Shown in pieces: positions 46,001 to 59,841 of a stretch of DNA of 64,000 nt. The notes beneath the pieces are model-generated. The model ran no database searches, had not been told where the DNA came from, and saw only the letters and a list, made by a program, of their open reading frames with translations. Both the position numbers and the translations under genes were made by a program. Source of the DNA: Membranipora membranacea. Its lineage: Eukaryota; Bryozoa; Gymnolaemata; Cheilostomatida; Membraniporidae. How positions within the stretch are numbered: the stretch's first letter is position 1; every line of letters begins with the position of its first letter. The DNA lies in contig OU612073.1 of the NCBI GenBank assembly GCA_914767715.1, positions 22,566,001 through 22,630,000 on the forward strand, given 5' to 3'.

Positions 46001-49000
46001 CCTGGCCAGGCTAATGTCTATATCCATATAATCTTGTGAAACTGTATATAGTTTGGTGCGAATTATCAGAGAGAATCAAACTAAACTTGGTTATTACACC
46101 AGAGATTATCTATCAGATTGCCCTGCATACCAAGACTGTCTCTTTGTCAAAGAATCATAATTAATAACTTTATCATATTTTCACTGTTGACTTTTAGGTA
46201 CATCTGATTTTTTATCAGACAAAGATACAATGCTGCTAACACTGTAGTCCTATACAGATAACATCCGGTGCTATCTCACAGCGGTAGCCTAACTCAGGGA
46301 CTGACTGGTGCAGCCTAATTATTATAACATCAGTACACCACTATCCCGGTATTACGATCAGCTTAGCAGATATAATAATTAGTGGCCTTTAGCCCGGAAA
46401 TGTGGGGTTAGGGTACAGTTAGTTTGATTATTTTATCTGATTTAGACACCATACAGGTGGCATGAGGCATGATTACATGTTTACTACTCTGGCTGCTGTT
46501 TACTGCAGAGTATGGTGGCTGTTTATTGCGGGAGGGAGGGGGTTAGCTGCAGTTTACGCTTCTAGCCTAGGTTTTTAACTTGGTATGAGGATAAATCCCT
46601 TTTTAGCCAGTTTAGCTCTATGGAAAGTACATACATTTTTTGTCTGCTTTGGTGACAACATATTGTCGTAGCTTATTATATGTATTGATATGAAAAAGAA
46701 CAAGGCAAAGAATTTCTGAAAAATTTTCACTAAGCTCATTAGAAGACGCAGACTCGTAACATACTGTGGAGAAAAAACGCTCAGGAGAACAACTCACCTA
46801 GAGGACACATAGAGATATAGGCTAGTGATAGTTTCCTGACATGTGCACATAGGTCAGCAGGTAAACTTAGTCTGTCCAATAAGAGATCGAGGAAATCTAA
46901 CGGGAGCACTGGTGACACATCCCATTTCAGTTTAGACAGCACTAAAACTTCCCAGTCCTGAAAATAACATCAGTGATATACAAGTTACTATGTGTGTAAA
47001 GGTGTCTGGTGACAAGCAATGTATAATCTGTAGAACTGGAAATTCGCATTCTTTTTACATGTTTTGAAAAATATAATCACAGCGTAAGGATATATCCTTA
47101 CTCTGTGATATAATGTCCTCAATACAGCTTTGGGGTTCGGTCAACGCCACTTTGAAACAGTTTTACGATTTTAGTAACATAACTCTATGTTTCTAATTCA
47201 GAGTAGATAAATGATCAAGCCAAAATCAACTATAACACACAGCTTCAGCAGTAGTTTGGGACGTTTATGGCTATTGGCAGTGGTGTTAATATGAGGATGT
47301 CAGGGCATTATTAGTCTCCTCCTTAGATTCATACTTGTCTCCACATTGAGCTAATTATATTTAGACATTCACTGGTTTATTCTGATAATCACCCGCTTTC
47401 TGTTCTATCGCTATTATTCTCAATGGGAAATCTGAAGTCAGATGAACATTTACCAACCAACCATTGTCACCTGCTTCATAAAACATCTGTTTAGGTTAAA
47501 TAATTAATCATAAATGGTGTAATTATTTAAATTAAATTAGCTCATTTACTAGTAATTTTGTTGGTTTGTAGGTTTGTGAAGCCTGAGCCCTACTAAAATA
47601 CAAGACTAGTGCTTGAGAGCTTGGTGATCCCGGTTCAGAGGCTGTCAGGCGGTGGGGGGAAAGAGTCACGGGGAGGGGGGGGGGGCTCAGACTAATCCCA
47701 AGCTGATGATAGAACGATGAAGTGAATATAGCCTGAGGACTTACTGTTAGTTCCTGTACAGTTATACTGTAATCTGTATATATGACTAGTTTTTCTGCTG
47801 AGAGTGGATACGTTTCTTTAAGTTTAGAGGCTATGAAGAGACATGCTGTCGCTAGCAGCTGGAGGCGAGTTCTTTTGACTTGAGTAGTGAGAGAGAGAAA
47901 TCTGTCGAGAAAACTCAGAGCTAAACTGAACACTTCTTCTTCACACTGTTGTTCCTCGCACACCTAAAATAAATAATTCATGAGATTCATGCGTAACCAA
48001 GAGGGGGAAGAGAAGGGTTAGAGTAGCCTTGCTCACAGGCCCCTTTTCTTCTTTTTATTGTCACAACAAAATCAAAAGGGGCCTTTGTGACAAGGCTAGG
48101 TATGTGTAGAGTGGCAACAAAGCCTTATACTCGGAGGTAAAAAAATGGTAACATGGTTATAGAAATCAAAGTACACAGCAGGTTTATTTTATACATTAAA
48201 TCAGCATACCAACAAGTGTAACGATCTACAATGATGGCGTCATACCGTACAATAACAGAGTAAGGATCTATGTGACCCAACTAAATAAATCAGATGAACT
48301 AAAACAAACGATTAGCTGAGTGGGTACAGTGAACTTTAGCAGGTTCAAGTAAACTTAGTAAATTTAGGGTTTTATCACCTATATGACCTAGGTATGCTAA
48401 TATATCTCTTTAGCTCGGGTATTAACCTCAGGTATTGACCCCTGACACTAACAGTGGTAATTGACCACTGAGATGTCAAAACTGAGATGTCAAAACAAAT
48501 AATGTTTTGGTTTGTTGTTTATTTACAATCTTGGGCAGGTTGATCCACACCGGAAGATCACTTTTACTAACTTCAGAATAATTTTGTTGTGTTTAGTTAG
48601 GAAAAAAATTAAGACCCCACACTAAAGTTTAAATATGGCCAAGTAGTAGCAACAACAATTACATAGCAGAATGTATTTATTATTTACAGCTAATCACATA
48701 CTACACACACCACAAAGTTATTATTATAGAGACAAGGAATACAGGGGCACTGATAGAGCTGCCTTAATCTCATCAGATGATGGGATTATGTGGTACAGTA
48801 TATAATGATACCATAGATAAGTTAACTGTTATACTGTGAGAAAACATGGGGATTACTCCATCTTCTCGCCACCAAACAATGAAAAGTGATATTTAATTAC
48901 TGCCCTCGGAATACGAGGAGCATAACAGATCATTCTCTCGGAGCCAGCCGAGAAACTGGAGGTATACTAATTAGATTTTAGATTTCAAATGGCCATTTCT

Positions 49001-49717
49001 ACTGAGATCCCGGTGGCCCTCAGCCACAAATCATCGATGCTCAATACTAATTACCTAGTAATTAGGATACATTTCCAAGAAGTGGCAATAAACAAATTTC
49101 AAATGTAAAATAATTTTGTCTAGGAATGCCATTTTGATTTCATGAACGTTTTATCACAAAAGCAAACTCTATGCTATGATTAATATTGCAAGTTATCAAT
49201 CCTATTTTTTTTGCTGGCACAAAGAAATACAATGCGTCAATAAAAAGCGAAAGTGTGAAGTAGAAACAAGGACCCAACTGGGCGTTTGTTTGTTCAGCAA
49301 TCTTATCAGTAATACGTGCCAGACATTCTAAATAAAATTAGATTTGAGTACAGTTGTCACAGAGACTATAATAGCTTATATTATGGCTAAAGTAATTTAT
49401 TGTCATGATTGGTAAACAAACGTAGTGATAATTTTGTCATTGATGTAACGTCTGAAATTAATAGCAGATTGTGGAAGTCCCTGGGACTTCTGGGCTGGGA
49501 TCTTTGTGTAGTCTATTGTACATACCTCTAACATCCACTGAGCCACTATCTTTCTCATATAAGGTTTGATGTCGTCCTGCTGTTGCATGAATCTAGGAGA
49601 TATCGCGTAAAACTCCTCTATTCTGAGCTGGTTCTGTAGAACTCTATCATCCTTCAGAAAAACTCGATCTGGATAGGCACGCTTTATAGTATCCCCCTCT
49701 GTACATAGCAGCTCCAT
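43023..49717 (-). CDS. CCND: G1/S-specific cyclin D
   Basis: Five minus-strand exons (49717-49526, 47963-47745, 46957-46798, 43582-43449, 43151-43023) join in phase into 277 codons, close to vertebrate D-type cyclins. LLCTE at residues 3-7 is the LxCxE retinoblastoma-binding motif. The cyclin box carries [51 protein letters not shown] and [15 protein letters not shown]; the C-terminal fold has [17 protein letters not shown]. The tail ends [12 protein letters not shown], resembling the Thr phosphodegron of vertebrate D cyclins. The product activates CDK4/6 and drives G1 progression by Rb phosphorylation. Introns 1 and 3 are long (1.6 and 3.2 kb). All expected parts are present. Assignment to D1, D2 or D3 is not meaningful in an invertebrate. 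Confidence 0.96.
48025..48099. repeat. Hairpin-forming inverted repeat in cyclin D intron 1
   Basis: TAGCCTTGCTCACAGGCCCC plus TTTT is mirrored by AAAAGGGGCCTTTGTGACAA plus GGCTA around a short AT-rich loop, with two or three mismatches in a stem of about 24. It may be a tiny fold-back element. Confidence 0.7.
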
Positions 49718-52700
49718 CTTTTAGAATCTCGGTCTAATCTCGGTCAGCACGATCAACAAAGATCTGCCACTGACCCTCTGTCAGCATTAACTTCTGTGAT
49801 TCAGTAGAAAATCCGAGGCAAGAGCAGATGCAGCCGAGTAGTACAGTGGTTTAAAATTGACGATCGGTCAAAGATTATATATTCGATTTCTGTATATTGT
49901 TGTTCAGTCGTAGTTAGCAAGATAATAATGTACTCATAAGTCAGTCCTTCCAACTAGCAGCTTTAATGATCACTTTTTCTTCTGGAGTAGACAGTGTTCG
50001 TTGTTGATCAGTTGTTAGTTTAGTTAGATATGACTAGCCCACCTCACAACAAAGCCCCTTCTTCTATCGCAGATTTACCTGTTGTTCATAGAGTCCCAAA
50101 GTGTCACATGGCCACAATGGGCCAATACTACAAAATATAGCCTAGGTTTCTCACTTTGTTTACATTGTGCTTATGGAAATCCACTGAGCGTCCATCCTTA
50201 TGATAAAGAGTTTAATCCCAGGTCTACATAAATGTATAGCTCCGCCTCACATTAATAATAACCACAGAGCAAATTATCCTATAAACCACAAAAAGACTTC
50301 TCTCGTCTCTATTAGAATTATTTCTCCTTTGAACTCATTGTATCTATCAAAGCTAAGAGGCTTAATTCTAGAATGATTGTAGTGGTGAAGCCCAGATGAT
50401 AAATAATCTCAGATTTTATGTAGCACACAAACAATGAAATCCTGTATGAATCTCACAGTTTCTAAGTGGACCCCCTATTCTTGTCGCATGTCATATCTCA
50501 GTGAGAGTGTCTGTAATCCACATTAATCCTGTAACTGCCTCAAGGCTGACCTGTAACCGCCTGAGGGCTAAAATATGTCATCTTCTCAACTCTTTGGGGC
50601 TAAAGTCATATGGTATCTACCGATAGGTGTACACTTCATCTTATCACAAAAATGATGTGTTCGAGGTTCAACGTTGCAACCCCTAAAAAAAGTCCCAATC
50701 TAGTTATGTGCAATCGTCGTAAGTTATGAGGGTCTTCTTGTTTGAAGCAGATTGATGACCTTGAATTGTTGCTACAGAAGTGCAAGAATAAAAACTGAAG
50801 GCATTGCTTGGGGTTGTACATCCATTATAAAATTTGAATTAAATGTTAAATTACAACAATGTAGTCCCTGTTTTGTTCATTTATTTATTAGTTTCTTTCA
50901 GCATGTGTACTCCTACAAGGTTTCCACCAATCTCATAACATGGGTAGGCCTAGCAAACTGAAAGAAAAGTACAACAGAAAATTGACACTGTAGTCTGGTC
51001 AATGTTGAGCACTGACTATTTGGATAATTATTTTCAAATTTGCTGGCTAAACTTGAATTTTCTTTGGATTGAATAGTATTTAATATTCTTTTGATGAATA
51101 ATTCTTTTTCAATTCAAACAATAGAGATCAGCCAGTGCTAGATTATTTTTTGGTGAAAGGTTAAGTTAAAAGTAGGCTGAATTTGATTCCACATTTAGCC
51201 AAATATCAGAATTTATTTTGTATCATCTATGAATTTGCTAGGTCGCTGCATGGTTTAATCATATTGCAGTTATTCTGCTCGGTAACGCTCCAATAAATAC
51301 TCATATAGATATGTAATGCCTGCTGCCTACCATTCCTAATAATTACATTATTCACCATAAAAGGTTATCATCACCACGGAAACGCAAGGTACTACATGGA
51401 AACGCCTATTTATAAAATGTATTTATACATTGTTTTATTTACTTATCACTACTACAGTATTAAATATTCTCCTGACCAACATTTTCTAATTTGTTTCCAT
51501 GAATTTGATTGTGAAGCTCTCAACCATTATTCATAATATAACTATTTCGGTACGAAATACAGAAATAAATAAGAGTCATTTCCCCCTTGACGCTAATTAG
51601 ACAACTCCCAATTCTTACTCACCCTATTTTACTGTTGATTGACTCATTGAATAGTGTGGCGATTTTAGTCTTGCTGGGTTCAATACCTGAATAATATTCA
51701 GCAGTCAATAGAACGAGCGATCTATTGAATTATGTCACATACCAGATGGACGGTATTGAACGAAAACCCAGTAAGGTCAGTGCGGATAGTAAAGAGTAGT
51801 AGGCTATTAAGGTTCTCAGCTGATTTTCGAATCGTTCAAAAGCTTGTGATCTGAAAGCTAGATGTGATTAAATTGTGCATATAAGATCACACCTATTATG
51901 CATACTAAGTTCTATCCTTCAAAGGTGACAGTGGAAGACTTATCGATTCGGATGGTCCTCAAGGTGTTTCTTATCACTCTATAAGAAATGGCTCTTACGG
52001 ATTTTACACCAGAATCTGAAGAACGTGTAACTGTCCATCACAAAAAGTTATATCCACAGTAAGAAACGTGAGGGAATGGCATCACAAATGTAATATTTTT
52101 AATGTATTCACGGAGGTGAAAGATATATCTGTCTACCACAGCAGGTAAATGACTATGTTATTGATGTTTTCGCCTGTGAGGTTAAAATGACAGCGATCTT
52201 TAAACAAATTTTGGGTTTCTCATTACACTCAAACTTTGGTAGCCATTACCAAGTTTAATCCAATTGCCTGCTCCCCTTCCACTGGTCACCAGTGTAATGG
52301 GAGCAACTTTGAATGCGATCACAAAAAGCCTAATTTTTTCTGTTGGACTCAGCTCTCCAACTCATTATCTAGGTCCTGAAGCCAGAAGCCAATGTCATAG
52401 CCTGTAAAAAATAAATTCATGTGTATACATATAATTGATCTGTTGACATTTGCCTGAAGCAACAGGGAGCGGGTTAGAGAACAACTGGAGGTTTCAACCC
52501 AATGAAAAGACAAATATTTAAAAGATTAAGACTCTGTCTGCCCTGCAGCAATGCGACCATACATTTCAGGATTTACACACACTATTTTTGCCGATGCATC
52601 AATGGACAGTACATTTGACTATATGCAGAGTGTATTCAAGATAGATTTATGATATAACCTTACCTTTTATCATGACACTGACAGCTACCTGACAACACCA

Positions 52701-52948
52701 TGGAACTCCACCACAACTTCACTAATCACCAACAATACAAATCTATTAGGTGAAGTCACAAATCTGAAGCCACGTTTATATAAAGACCTGATAATCTGAG
52801 TATCATGGTTGACGAATTGTAATTAATTACCTTTAGCAATGCAAGGTTGATTAGGAGTGGGGAAATTCCTCCTTAGTCTTATATTACTATCGTTATTCTA
52901 GATTTTCGCATTTTAGACATTTTTTGTCCAGCCTCATTTATATTAAAA
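49718..52948. other. Upstream of cyclin D: gene-free stretch
   Basis: Includes the cyclin D promoter next to 49718. ORFs are short and lack exon signals. No RNA gene or clear repeat is visible. I could not define promoter elements. Confidence 0.35.
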
Positions 52949-53325
52949 AGGGCAACCAAGGTTTCAAACAACTTCTCATTGATGGCCATTGATTAATAGC
53001 AGATTGCACCTTCTGCATGAGGAAAAAGACAAAATATAATTCGGATGATTATTCAGCCAGAATTCTTGTGAAACATTTCTTCAATCAGGTACTCAAACTC
53101 AGCTAAAAGAGAATACAACATAGCAGTTTCCTGTTCCTGTTATTATTTAGCCTGTGCTCTATAATTATTACAGCAAAGTCTTGGAACCTCCCATAAACTG
53201 AAGTGTTACCCAGCTTAGAGTCAGCAACTACTTTGAGTTTTGCATCGCGTAATGCACAAAGCTGATGCTGCCCAGCACATTATTTGCTACCCATTAACGC
53301 ATTGCTGCGAAACCTTGGTTGCCCT
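52949..53325. mobile_element. TTAA-flanked MITE, copy 1
   Basis: The element starts AGGGCAACCAAGGTTTC and ends GAAACCTTGGTTGCCCT. It is about 90 percent or more identical by eye to 61076-61453. The flanks are imperfect TTAA-type here. No coding capacity. Confidence 0.85.
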
Positions 53326-54135
53326 TAAGTTGAATCTGAAATGTAGCATTGCAAGATCACCCCTCCCCCCCCCCCCCCCCAACTTACTACTGGAAAGCTA
53401 CAACTACAACTTAAAATGCAGGAAAATTGTATCTTGATCTATATTCTACTGTGCCAAATCGCCCCTAGACTTCAGTCAGTAGCCCATATTTGTGACTCCT
53501 GACATAGTGCTGATTAGAAATATCTTCCCATTTGATTCGATTATTTATTGCCATACTTTTACACTTATACATGGGCATAAATTAGCCGCTATGGTGAAGT
53601 ACAAAATAGAATTTGTGTTAGCTAACATTAAGTAGCCTTTATACCAGCCAAACTAACCTCTATTAAATATTCACTCATCAAGGGCATGTGTTGTCTGGTG
53701 AAGCTCACACCCTATACAATTGAGGGCTTGTTTTTTTACAGTACTACACTGTTAAAGTTTACTTGTTGTCAATGGTGATTTTGATATCAAGCTAATAAAA
53801 ATGTTGATAGATTTTTTCGCTATTATCGAGCTTTGGATAATGTTTTGGAATTTTGTTTTTACAGTAAAGTCATGTATTTATTATGTGTTATCAGTATAAA
53901 TAATGAATATTCAAAATATAATTGCTATAATTGTAAATTGTCTCATTTTAATGTTTGTTGGGACATGAGTATGTTATCTTACTACGTTCTGTTGATATTA
54001 TTTTTACGTTTGGTGCAAACATTTCAAAAAAAAATCTTGATCATCCTGAATCTTGAATATCAATAGATGACAACGTGTACAAAAAGTTACATGTTCTATT
54101 AGACGCTATTATTTAAAAAATACAAAGCTTATTGA
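53326..54135. other. Intergenic stretch
   Basis: Contains a C homopolymer at about 53366-53380 and AT-rich sequence. The small ORF at 53833-54066 is low-complexity and unsupported. Confidence 0.3.
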
Positions 54136-54575
54136 ATTCCATATCTAGAATAGCATCATTAGCTTTCTTTTACCAAACAATGGGCACGTCAAAAAAGCAA
54201 GTCCCTTGTAGCATTCTAGGAAAGCCCAAATCATCATACTGACTCTCGTGATCTGACTGGGCATGTAGATCACTGATAAACTAGGCTATAGTTACCACAA
54301 AGTAGATGTCGTAAGGCTAAGTATAAATCATGCGTGACTTTAAATTGCGCATGTGCAAGAACAATGAGTGCGCAGAATGCCAAATCATTGACGTTGAAGG
54401 CATTTTAATATTGTGTGCAGATTTGTAAACAAGACAATTTCTCAGGCTACGTAATTCATGCTAGTAGGGACAGCCAATCAGATCAACGTCAGATGAGTCC
54501 CTATGTTGACTGTTCTAACTGTATGATGATATGATGCTATTTCCATTCCATGAGAATAATCTAATTCAGTGAGCT
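54136..54575. repeat. Dispersed repeat, copy 2
   Basis: The longer relative of 10966-11250. Outer blocks match (AATAGCATCATTAGCTTTCT near the start, AACAAGACAATTTCTCAGGC and AGGGACAGCCAATCAGAT near the end). About 150 central bases are missing from the other copy. Confidence 0.65.
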
Positions 54576-54586
54576 GTAGCTTCTAC

Positions 54587-56943
54587 TGTTGAGGTAACCA
54601 GTTCTCATAATAAAGCCGATGGGCGCGGACAGCTGCATCGCCATTTTCAAAGTCAACCTTTGCTGAGAAGATAAACATGATGCTACTCTGTTAGGATTAT
54701 CGAGGACAGAGAAATGGAGTTTGAGCTGTTACATTGAAGATGGACTGAACTACTTCCTTTTCTTTTTGTGATGGTGAGTTGAAAATGTATGTATTGACTG
54801 TGTATTTTTCTAAATGCATCACAAATTGCCAAATGTGTAGCATTTTTTCATATTCGTTGTGTTCAGTGAGAGGTTGCAGAAAACAGCTAATTACTTGATT
54901 CACTAAACAGGCTGAGTTCAAAGTTCAGTGGTCGAGTGACCCAGAGGCCTCGACCACTGGTGCACTCGACTACTGGACTTGCACCAACTACAGAAGGCCT
55001 GTGATAACCACCCTCATTTTTCGTGTAGCTTTGACTTTGGTTCGACTAAAAGTGTTCTCAATGCTTGTGATAATAAATAACAGTAGCCTTGTGATATTAA
55101 TTAAACAGTAGCCTTGACACGCAGGCAAAATAAAAACAGTGGCCGCATGACAAAGCTAAATTAACGGTACAACAAAATTAGTTGATTTTACTCCATCTAT
55201 CTTCAGATTAGCTTTTGGATTGCTGTTTAAAATCAACCAGTGATCATCTGCTCTGCAAAATATTGCAATAGTAACAGTATGATATCAGTGACATTCAAAA
55301 AACAGGACCCACCATAGAAGAAAGGAGTAGGCAGCCCATTAACATGAAGATGGAGTACGAAAGGCCAGGCCGCCATTATTTTGTGGAGGCAACACAATTT
55401 CAGTGAGTTGATCGAATCACCCTCCAAAGGCCATAATGATCTTGGAAATAAAACACTTGGTCAAGATTTATTTCTACTGTCTGCTTACTTTTAAATATGA
55501 AAAATCTAGGATCTGCTGAGTATCCCCTGTCAGTGTGTTTATACCCGCACATTCATACAAGCTAACACGGGGCAAGCAAATCGGGAGGTTTTTTCTGAAC
55601 AGAATTTTCAGCAATTTGGGTGAGTTTAATTTAAGCGATTAATGATACAGACATTCCTATAGTTTCAGACTAGTCCTCGGCATAAAATCTTACTTTTTAA
55701 TTTGTTTTGTGACAGAACTCGGTAGAAGTCATGAATAGTTCAAACACCCGAAGTAAATGTGATGATTGTCATTCTTGCCTGCGGTTTTGTTGTAGGTTGA
55801 TCCAGTCCATAACAATGAAGATGTTATAAGCTCAGCACCAACAAGTACCTTCAGAGTTTTGAAGGCCATCAAGCAGAGAATGGAGCGATATAGCCTAAAT
55901 AAGATCCCAACTAATGAACAGTCCTACCTAAGAGTACCGGTATATCATACATGGGTACAAAGACCACCCGGAGAACCTGATATTGGCAATGACAAAGATG
56001 GCTGGCATTATGATTGGTGAGTGTGGTCTTATTCTCTTAACGACTGTAAAAATGGTTGCTGTTGAGCCAGTTTGTCATTTATGTATGTCATAACCTTCTT
56101 TCGAAAATCCATTTATTTTGTATATAAATTCATTTATTTCTCAAAACAAACGCAGATAATGATCAACATTTAAACGTTTATGGCATGTTAATCTGAGGAC
56201 GAAACTCAAATTTAAAAAATATAACTAAAATCAATCCCTCAATTTCATATCTTGTCTTGATGCACAATAAAATTTGTTATATAAGAATGCTGCCAATGTA
56301 GGTGAGAATTGCTAGATTGGTCTACTCTAATTTCACAGTTTTTTGCTAACAGAAATGAGAACGTGATGCCATCTACGACCAAGATGATAAACTGATATCA
56401 GTTTCCCTAACCCATTACCATTCACTTCCTTTAGGATGAGTAACAACATTGGGCCATCGTCTGTATTATGGATATTTTGATATAAATGACTGTGATAACT
56501 TGAAAGGACGTGACAGAAGACACCAGATTCATGATTTGTCCACTAAACTGTTTCACCTTGGTGTGGATACTATCATATCATCATGTGACTCCTCGATCTG
56601 TTCTCTGTAGTCTCATATAACATTTGTGCAGGTAAGACGTGAATTTTGTCTACCAACTTTTCTCACCAGAAATGTAATAAAATTATGTATTGTGCTGCAT
56701 TGGGCCTTTGACCATTAGACCCACAAGGGTGTGAAGTCAGTTGAGAGGTCGCCAGTATCTGTTATTCTGCTATCAAATATTTATCTAACTCATTTTGTTG
56801 ATTATAGATGCAGTGTGCTTCTGCTGACAGCAGGATTGTTAATGCCTTTTGCTCTGTATAGCTTGTATAGCCGCTTACCTGGTCTTATTTACAATGGGCT
56901 AAATTATGCTGAAACTAATGGATGGTTTACTAAGGTAGGATGT
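54587..56943 (+). pseudogene. Unrecognised multi-exon gene, tandem copy A
   Basis: Begins with GTTGAGGTAACCAGTTCTCA and a GCATCGCCATTTTC stretch that looks like a first-exon or promoter region, with a donor near 54773. Exon 55796-56016 is open for 73 codons (SSAPTSTFRVLKAIKQRMER, then DKDGWHYDW). Exon 56435 onward continues MSNNIG and then hits a stop unless one base is skipped; the shifted frame reads YYGYFDINDCDNLKGRDRRH and stays open. Exon 56808-56934 has a membrane-like segment (VLLLTAGLLMPFALYSL) ending GLNYAETNGWFTK. I do not recognise the family. The apparent frameshift suggests decay or a misread junction. Confidence 0.4.
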
Positions 56944-56944
56944 C

Positions 56945-58875
56945 TTTGTTGAGGTAACCAGTTCTCATAATAATAGCCAATGCGCGTCAACAGCTGCATC
57001 GCCATTTTCTAAAGTTAACCTTAACTGAGAAGATGGACTTGATGATACTCTGCAAGGACTATCGCTGACAGGAGACATAGAATTTGATCTGCTGCCTTTT
57101 CTTGTTGTGAGGGTGAGTTGATAATGTTGTATTTCTTGACTGTGTATTTCTCTAAATGCAGCACAACATGCCCACAGCGTAGCATTTTTCATGTTCATAG
57201 GGTTCAGTGAGAGATTGCAGACAGCAGCTGATTACTTGATTGACTAAACAGGCTGATTTTGAGGTATATGGTTATAACATCCTTCTTTATGGATGGGAGT
57301 AAACAAAAAAGCGACCGCATGATACGACCGGCTAAATTAATGGTACAAAATCAAATAGCTTGATTTTACCTTTTATATTTTCAGATGAGCTTTGGACTGT
57401 AAATTTCAAAATCAACCAGAGAAGGATTGTAACAGCATGATATCAGTGATACTCAAAAAATAGGACACCGAACAGAGGAAATACGGCCCAATTACCAAGC
57501 AAAATTGAGAATGAGACGCTACACTGTCTATTATATTGCTGAGGCAACACGAATTTGGTGAGTTGATTGAATCACATTACAAAGACCATAGACTGGGCAT
57601 ATAAAACTTTGTCAAGATTATTTCTGCGTGTCTGTTTTCTTCTAAATATGACTGACTTGAAGTGTACCAATCTTCCTCTATATTTAGTCTTGAGACAGAA
57701 GCCTAATGTATTATGATGATTGTCATTTTCACCTGCGGCTATGTTTCAGGTTGATCATGTCCAGAAGAATGAAGATCGAGTTTAAATAGCTCTACCGGAA
57801 TGTCATTCACTGTACAATGGATTGTCTCAGGAACCTGATATTGATCACACAGGGACGGCTGGCAGTATGATGAGGTGAGACCTGAGTTATTCTCTCTACA
57901 ACTTAGGTTCTGAGCTGTTAAATGTGGCTTTTGAGCCAGTTTGTCATTTATCTGATTATCGGAAAAATTCTACCATGAATGAGTTGTTAACTTTTTTCCA
58001 TCCGTTTATACATATAAATTCATTCACTTGGAAAAATTAAAACTGATAGAAGAATTGATGTTCTGAGGATGGCGCATCACAACTCAAAGCAATCACTAAA
58101 ATCATTTCTGAATTTCATATCTTGTCTTCATAGCAAGGTACACTAGAAGAAATTTGAAAAATGTCACCAATTAATGTCAAAATTGCTAGGTTGTTTTCCA
58201 CTCCAAATTCACATCCAATCATGTGGTGATCCCTAGTTCTGATGAAGAAAGGGCAGTTCAACAGACCGTCTTGTTCAGCATGGCTAACGGATATCAGAGC
58301 GCGGTCCGCTTTAAGATGCCATATTTCCAGCAAACTGTTATAATGTTGGCAGTTAACTCTTTTGCATTTCACTCTTTTAGGATGAGTAGCAACAATAATT
58401 ATCATCAGAATATGGATATAAAAACTGTTAACTTGAAAGGACGTGTAGATAATATCATATTAACATCAGCTCTGGACTCCTCGATCTGTTTTCTGCGGTT
58501 TTATATAGCGCTCTGATCTGTGCAGGTAAGATATCAACGTTTTAAAATGGGATAAGAGTCGGCAGTTCACCAGGCAGTTTCAATTTCTGTTTTCTTGGCC
58601 CACTAGACCTGCAAGAGTTTAAAGTGCCTTGTTTGAGACTGGTATCATTTGAGAAGTTACTAGTGTTTGTAGTTTTTATTGTTGATTCTGCTATGAAATA
58701 ATTATATAACTCACTTGGTTTATTATAGATGCATCGTATTTCTAGTGGCTGCAGGATTGTTAATACATTTGGCTTTACATGTCTTTGGAGATGTCTACTG
58801 ATTTTATACACCATGAGCTAAACCAAGCTGAAACTAATGGATGGTTTGACTGTCAACTTGGGGTATACCATCATG
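56945..58875 (+). pseudogene. Unrecognised multi-exon gene, tandem copy B (decayed)
   Basis: Repeats copy A in the same order: the first-exon block at 56947, an exon at 57750-57874, one at 58381 onward, one at 58729-58875. The second exon is shortened and broken (a TAA soon after VDHVQKNEDRV). The exon at 58381 stays open in the expected frame (MSSNNNYHQNMDIKTVNLKG). The membrane-like exon has a stop after CIVFLVAAGLLIHLALH. It is clearly a tandem duplicate of copy A that has lost coding integrity. Confidence 0.5.
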
Positions 58876-59099
58876 GTAAGATGGCTTGATGGTTTCACCT
58901 TAAACCTGTTCCTAAATTAAATCTTGATGTGCCATGTTCAAACTCAACTTTTATGGATGGTGAATTTTCCTGACACAACAAAAACTATAATTTGAATACA
59001 AATATTTGTTTACAACCCTAAATATCTTATCAAACCTTCCCTTTACCATCTGCTTACAAGCATTGATAGTAGATGTAACAACTCAGAAGTATGTTTTAG

Positions 59100-59707
59100 G
59101 GCATGCGGAATCTATCACGAGAGGGACAGTGAAGCTGTGAAAGGCTATTGTTCTCTCAGCTGTACAAAGGTAAGTTTTTAATGCACTCACAATGTACCTG
59201 CTTGTACTCTTTTCGTAATACTATTATTCACGGCCAGCCCTTCATGGTGTTTGAGAGAGCAATCGCGGCTGTAAGCGGTCTTCAGGGGAGAGGGGGTTGA
59301 GGACGCTAGAAAACAAAATATTTTTTATTACCATTAACACTCGATGTAAAGTTGTAGGGCATGGGGAATCTGAAAAAAAATAGATATACAAAATATATAA
59401 ATATATATATATATATATATAAGCTAAAAGCTAAAAATGGCATGATCCTCACAATCCTGAAAGGTCCTCATGTCGGACGCTTAATAAACTCTCACGTGAA
59501 TCCAGAGCACTCTAAGCAGCCCTGAAATTCTAGAGATTATTTTGATAAATATTTTAAGTGCACACTTTTTATTTATACATGGCGGTTCCCTGTTAGAATT
59601 CTAAAGCTAATGTGCCCGCTTTTTTGCCAATTATATTATGTTAATCATTACAGATCAGAGAAGACGCGTCATACCTACCTGGCACAGAGGAATCTGGATC
59701 ACCATAA
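59100..59707 (+). CDS. Possible 3' exons of the unrecognised gene
   Basis: Exon 59100-59169 reads ACGIYHERDSEAVKGYCSLS and CTK. With matching phase, exon 59654-59707 adds IREDASYLPGTEESGSP and a stop. Borders are canonical. Phase does not join simply to either copy of the exon at 56808 or 58729, so the link to that gene is a guess from position. An alternative frame of the last exon is open longer (QRRRVIPTWHRGIWITITGK) and cannot be excluded. Confidence 0.3.
59396..59420. repeat. TA microsatellite
   Basis: (TA)n run of about 24 bases. Confidence 0.8.
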
Positions 59708-59841
59708 CAGGCAAAGCAGGTACCACATGCGAAGCCTCGCTAGGCGAACTTGTCTGCTACTTCAGATTTTTTACTCAAGCGATATATTTTGCTGCTGCAA
59801 CTCATATCGTGGATGTATTCTTTTTCTCGGGTGAGTTATAA

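Noticed and set aside
54697-54921. Minus-strand ORF beside copy A
   Set aside because: It is matched by the same shadow in copy B (56965-57198), so both are by-products of the duplicated first-exon region.
58223-58516. Single 97-codon gene
   Set aside because: The second half equals the copy B exon starting at 58381. The first half is intron by comparison with copy A.
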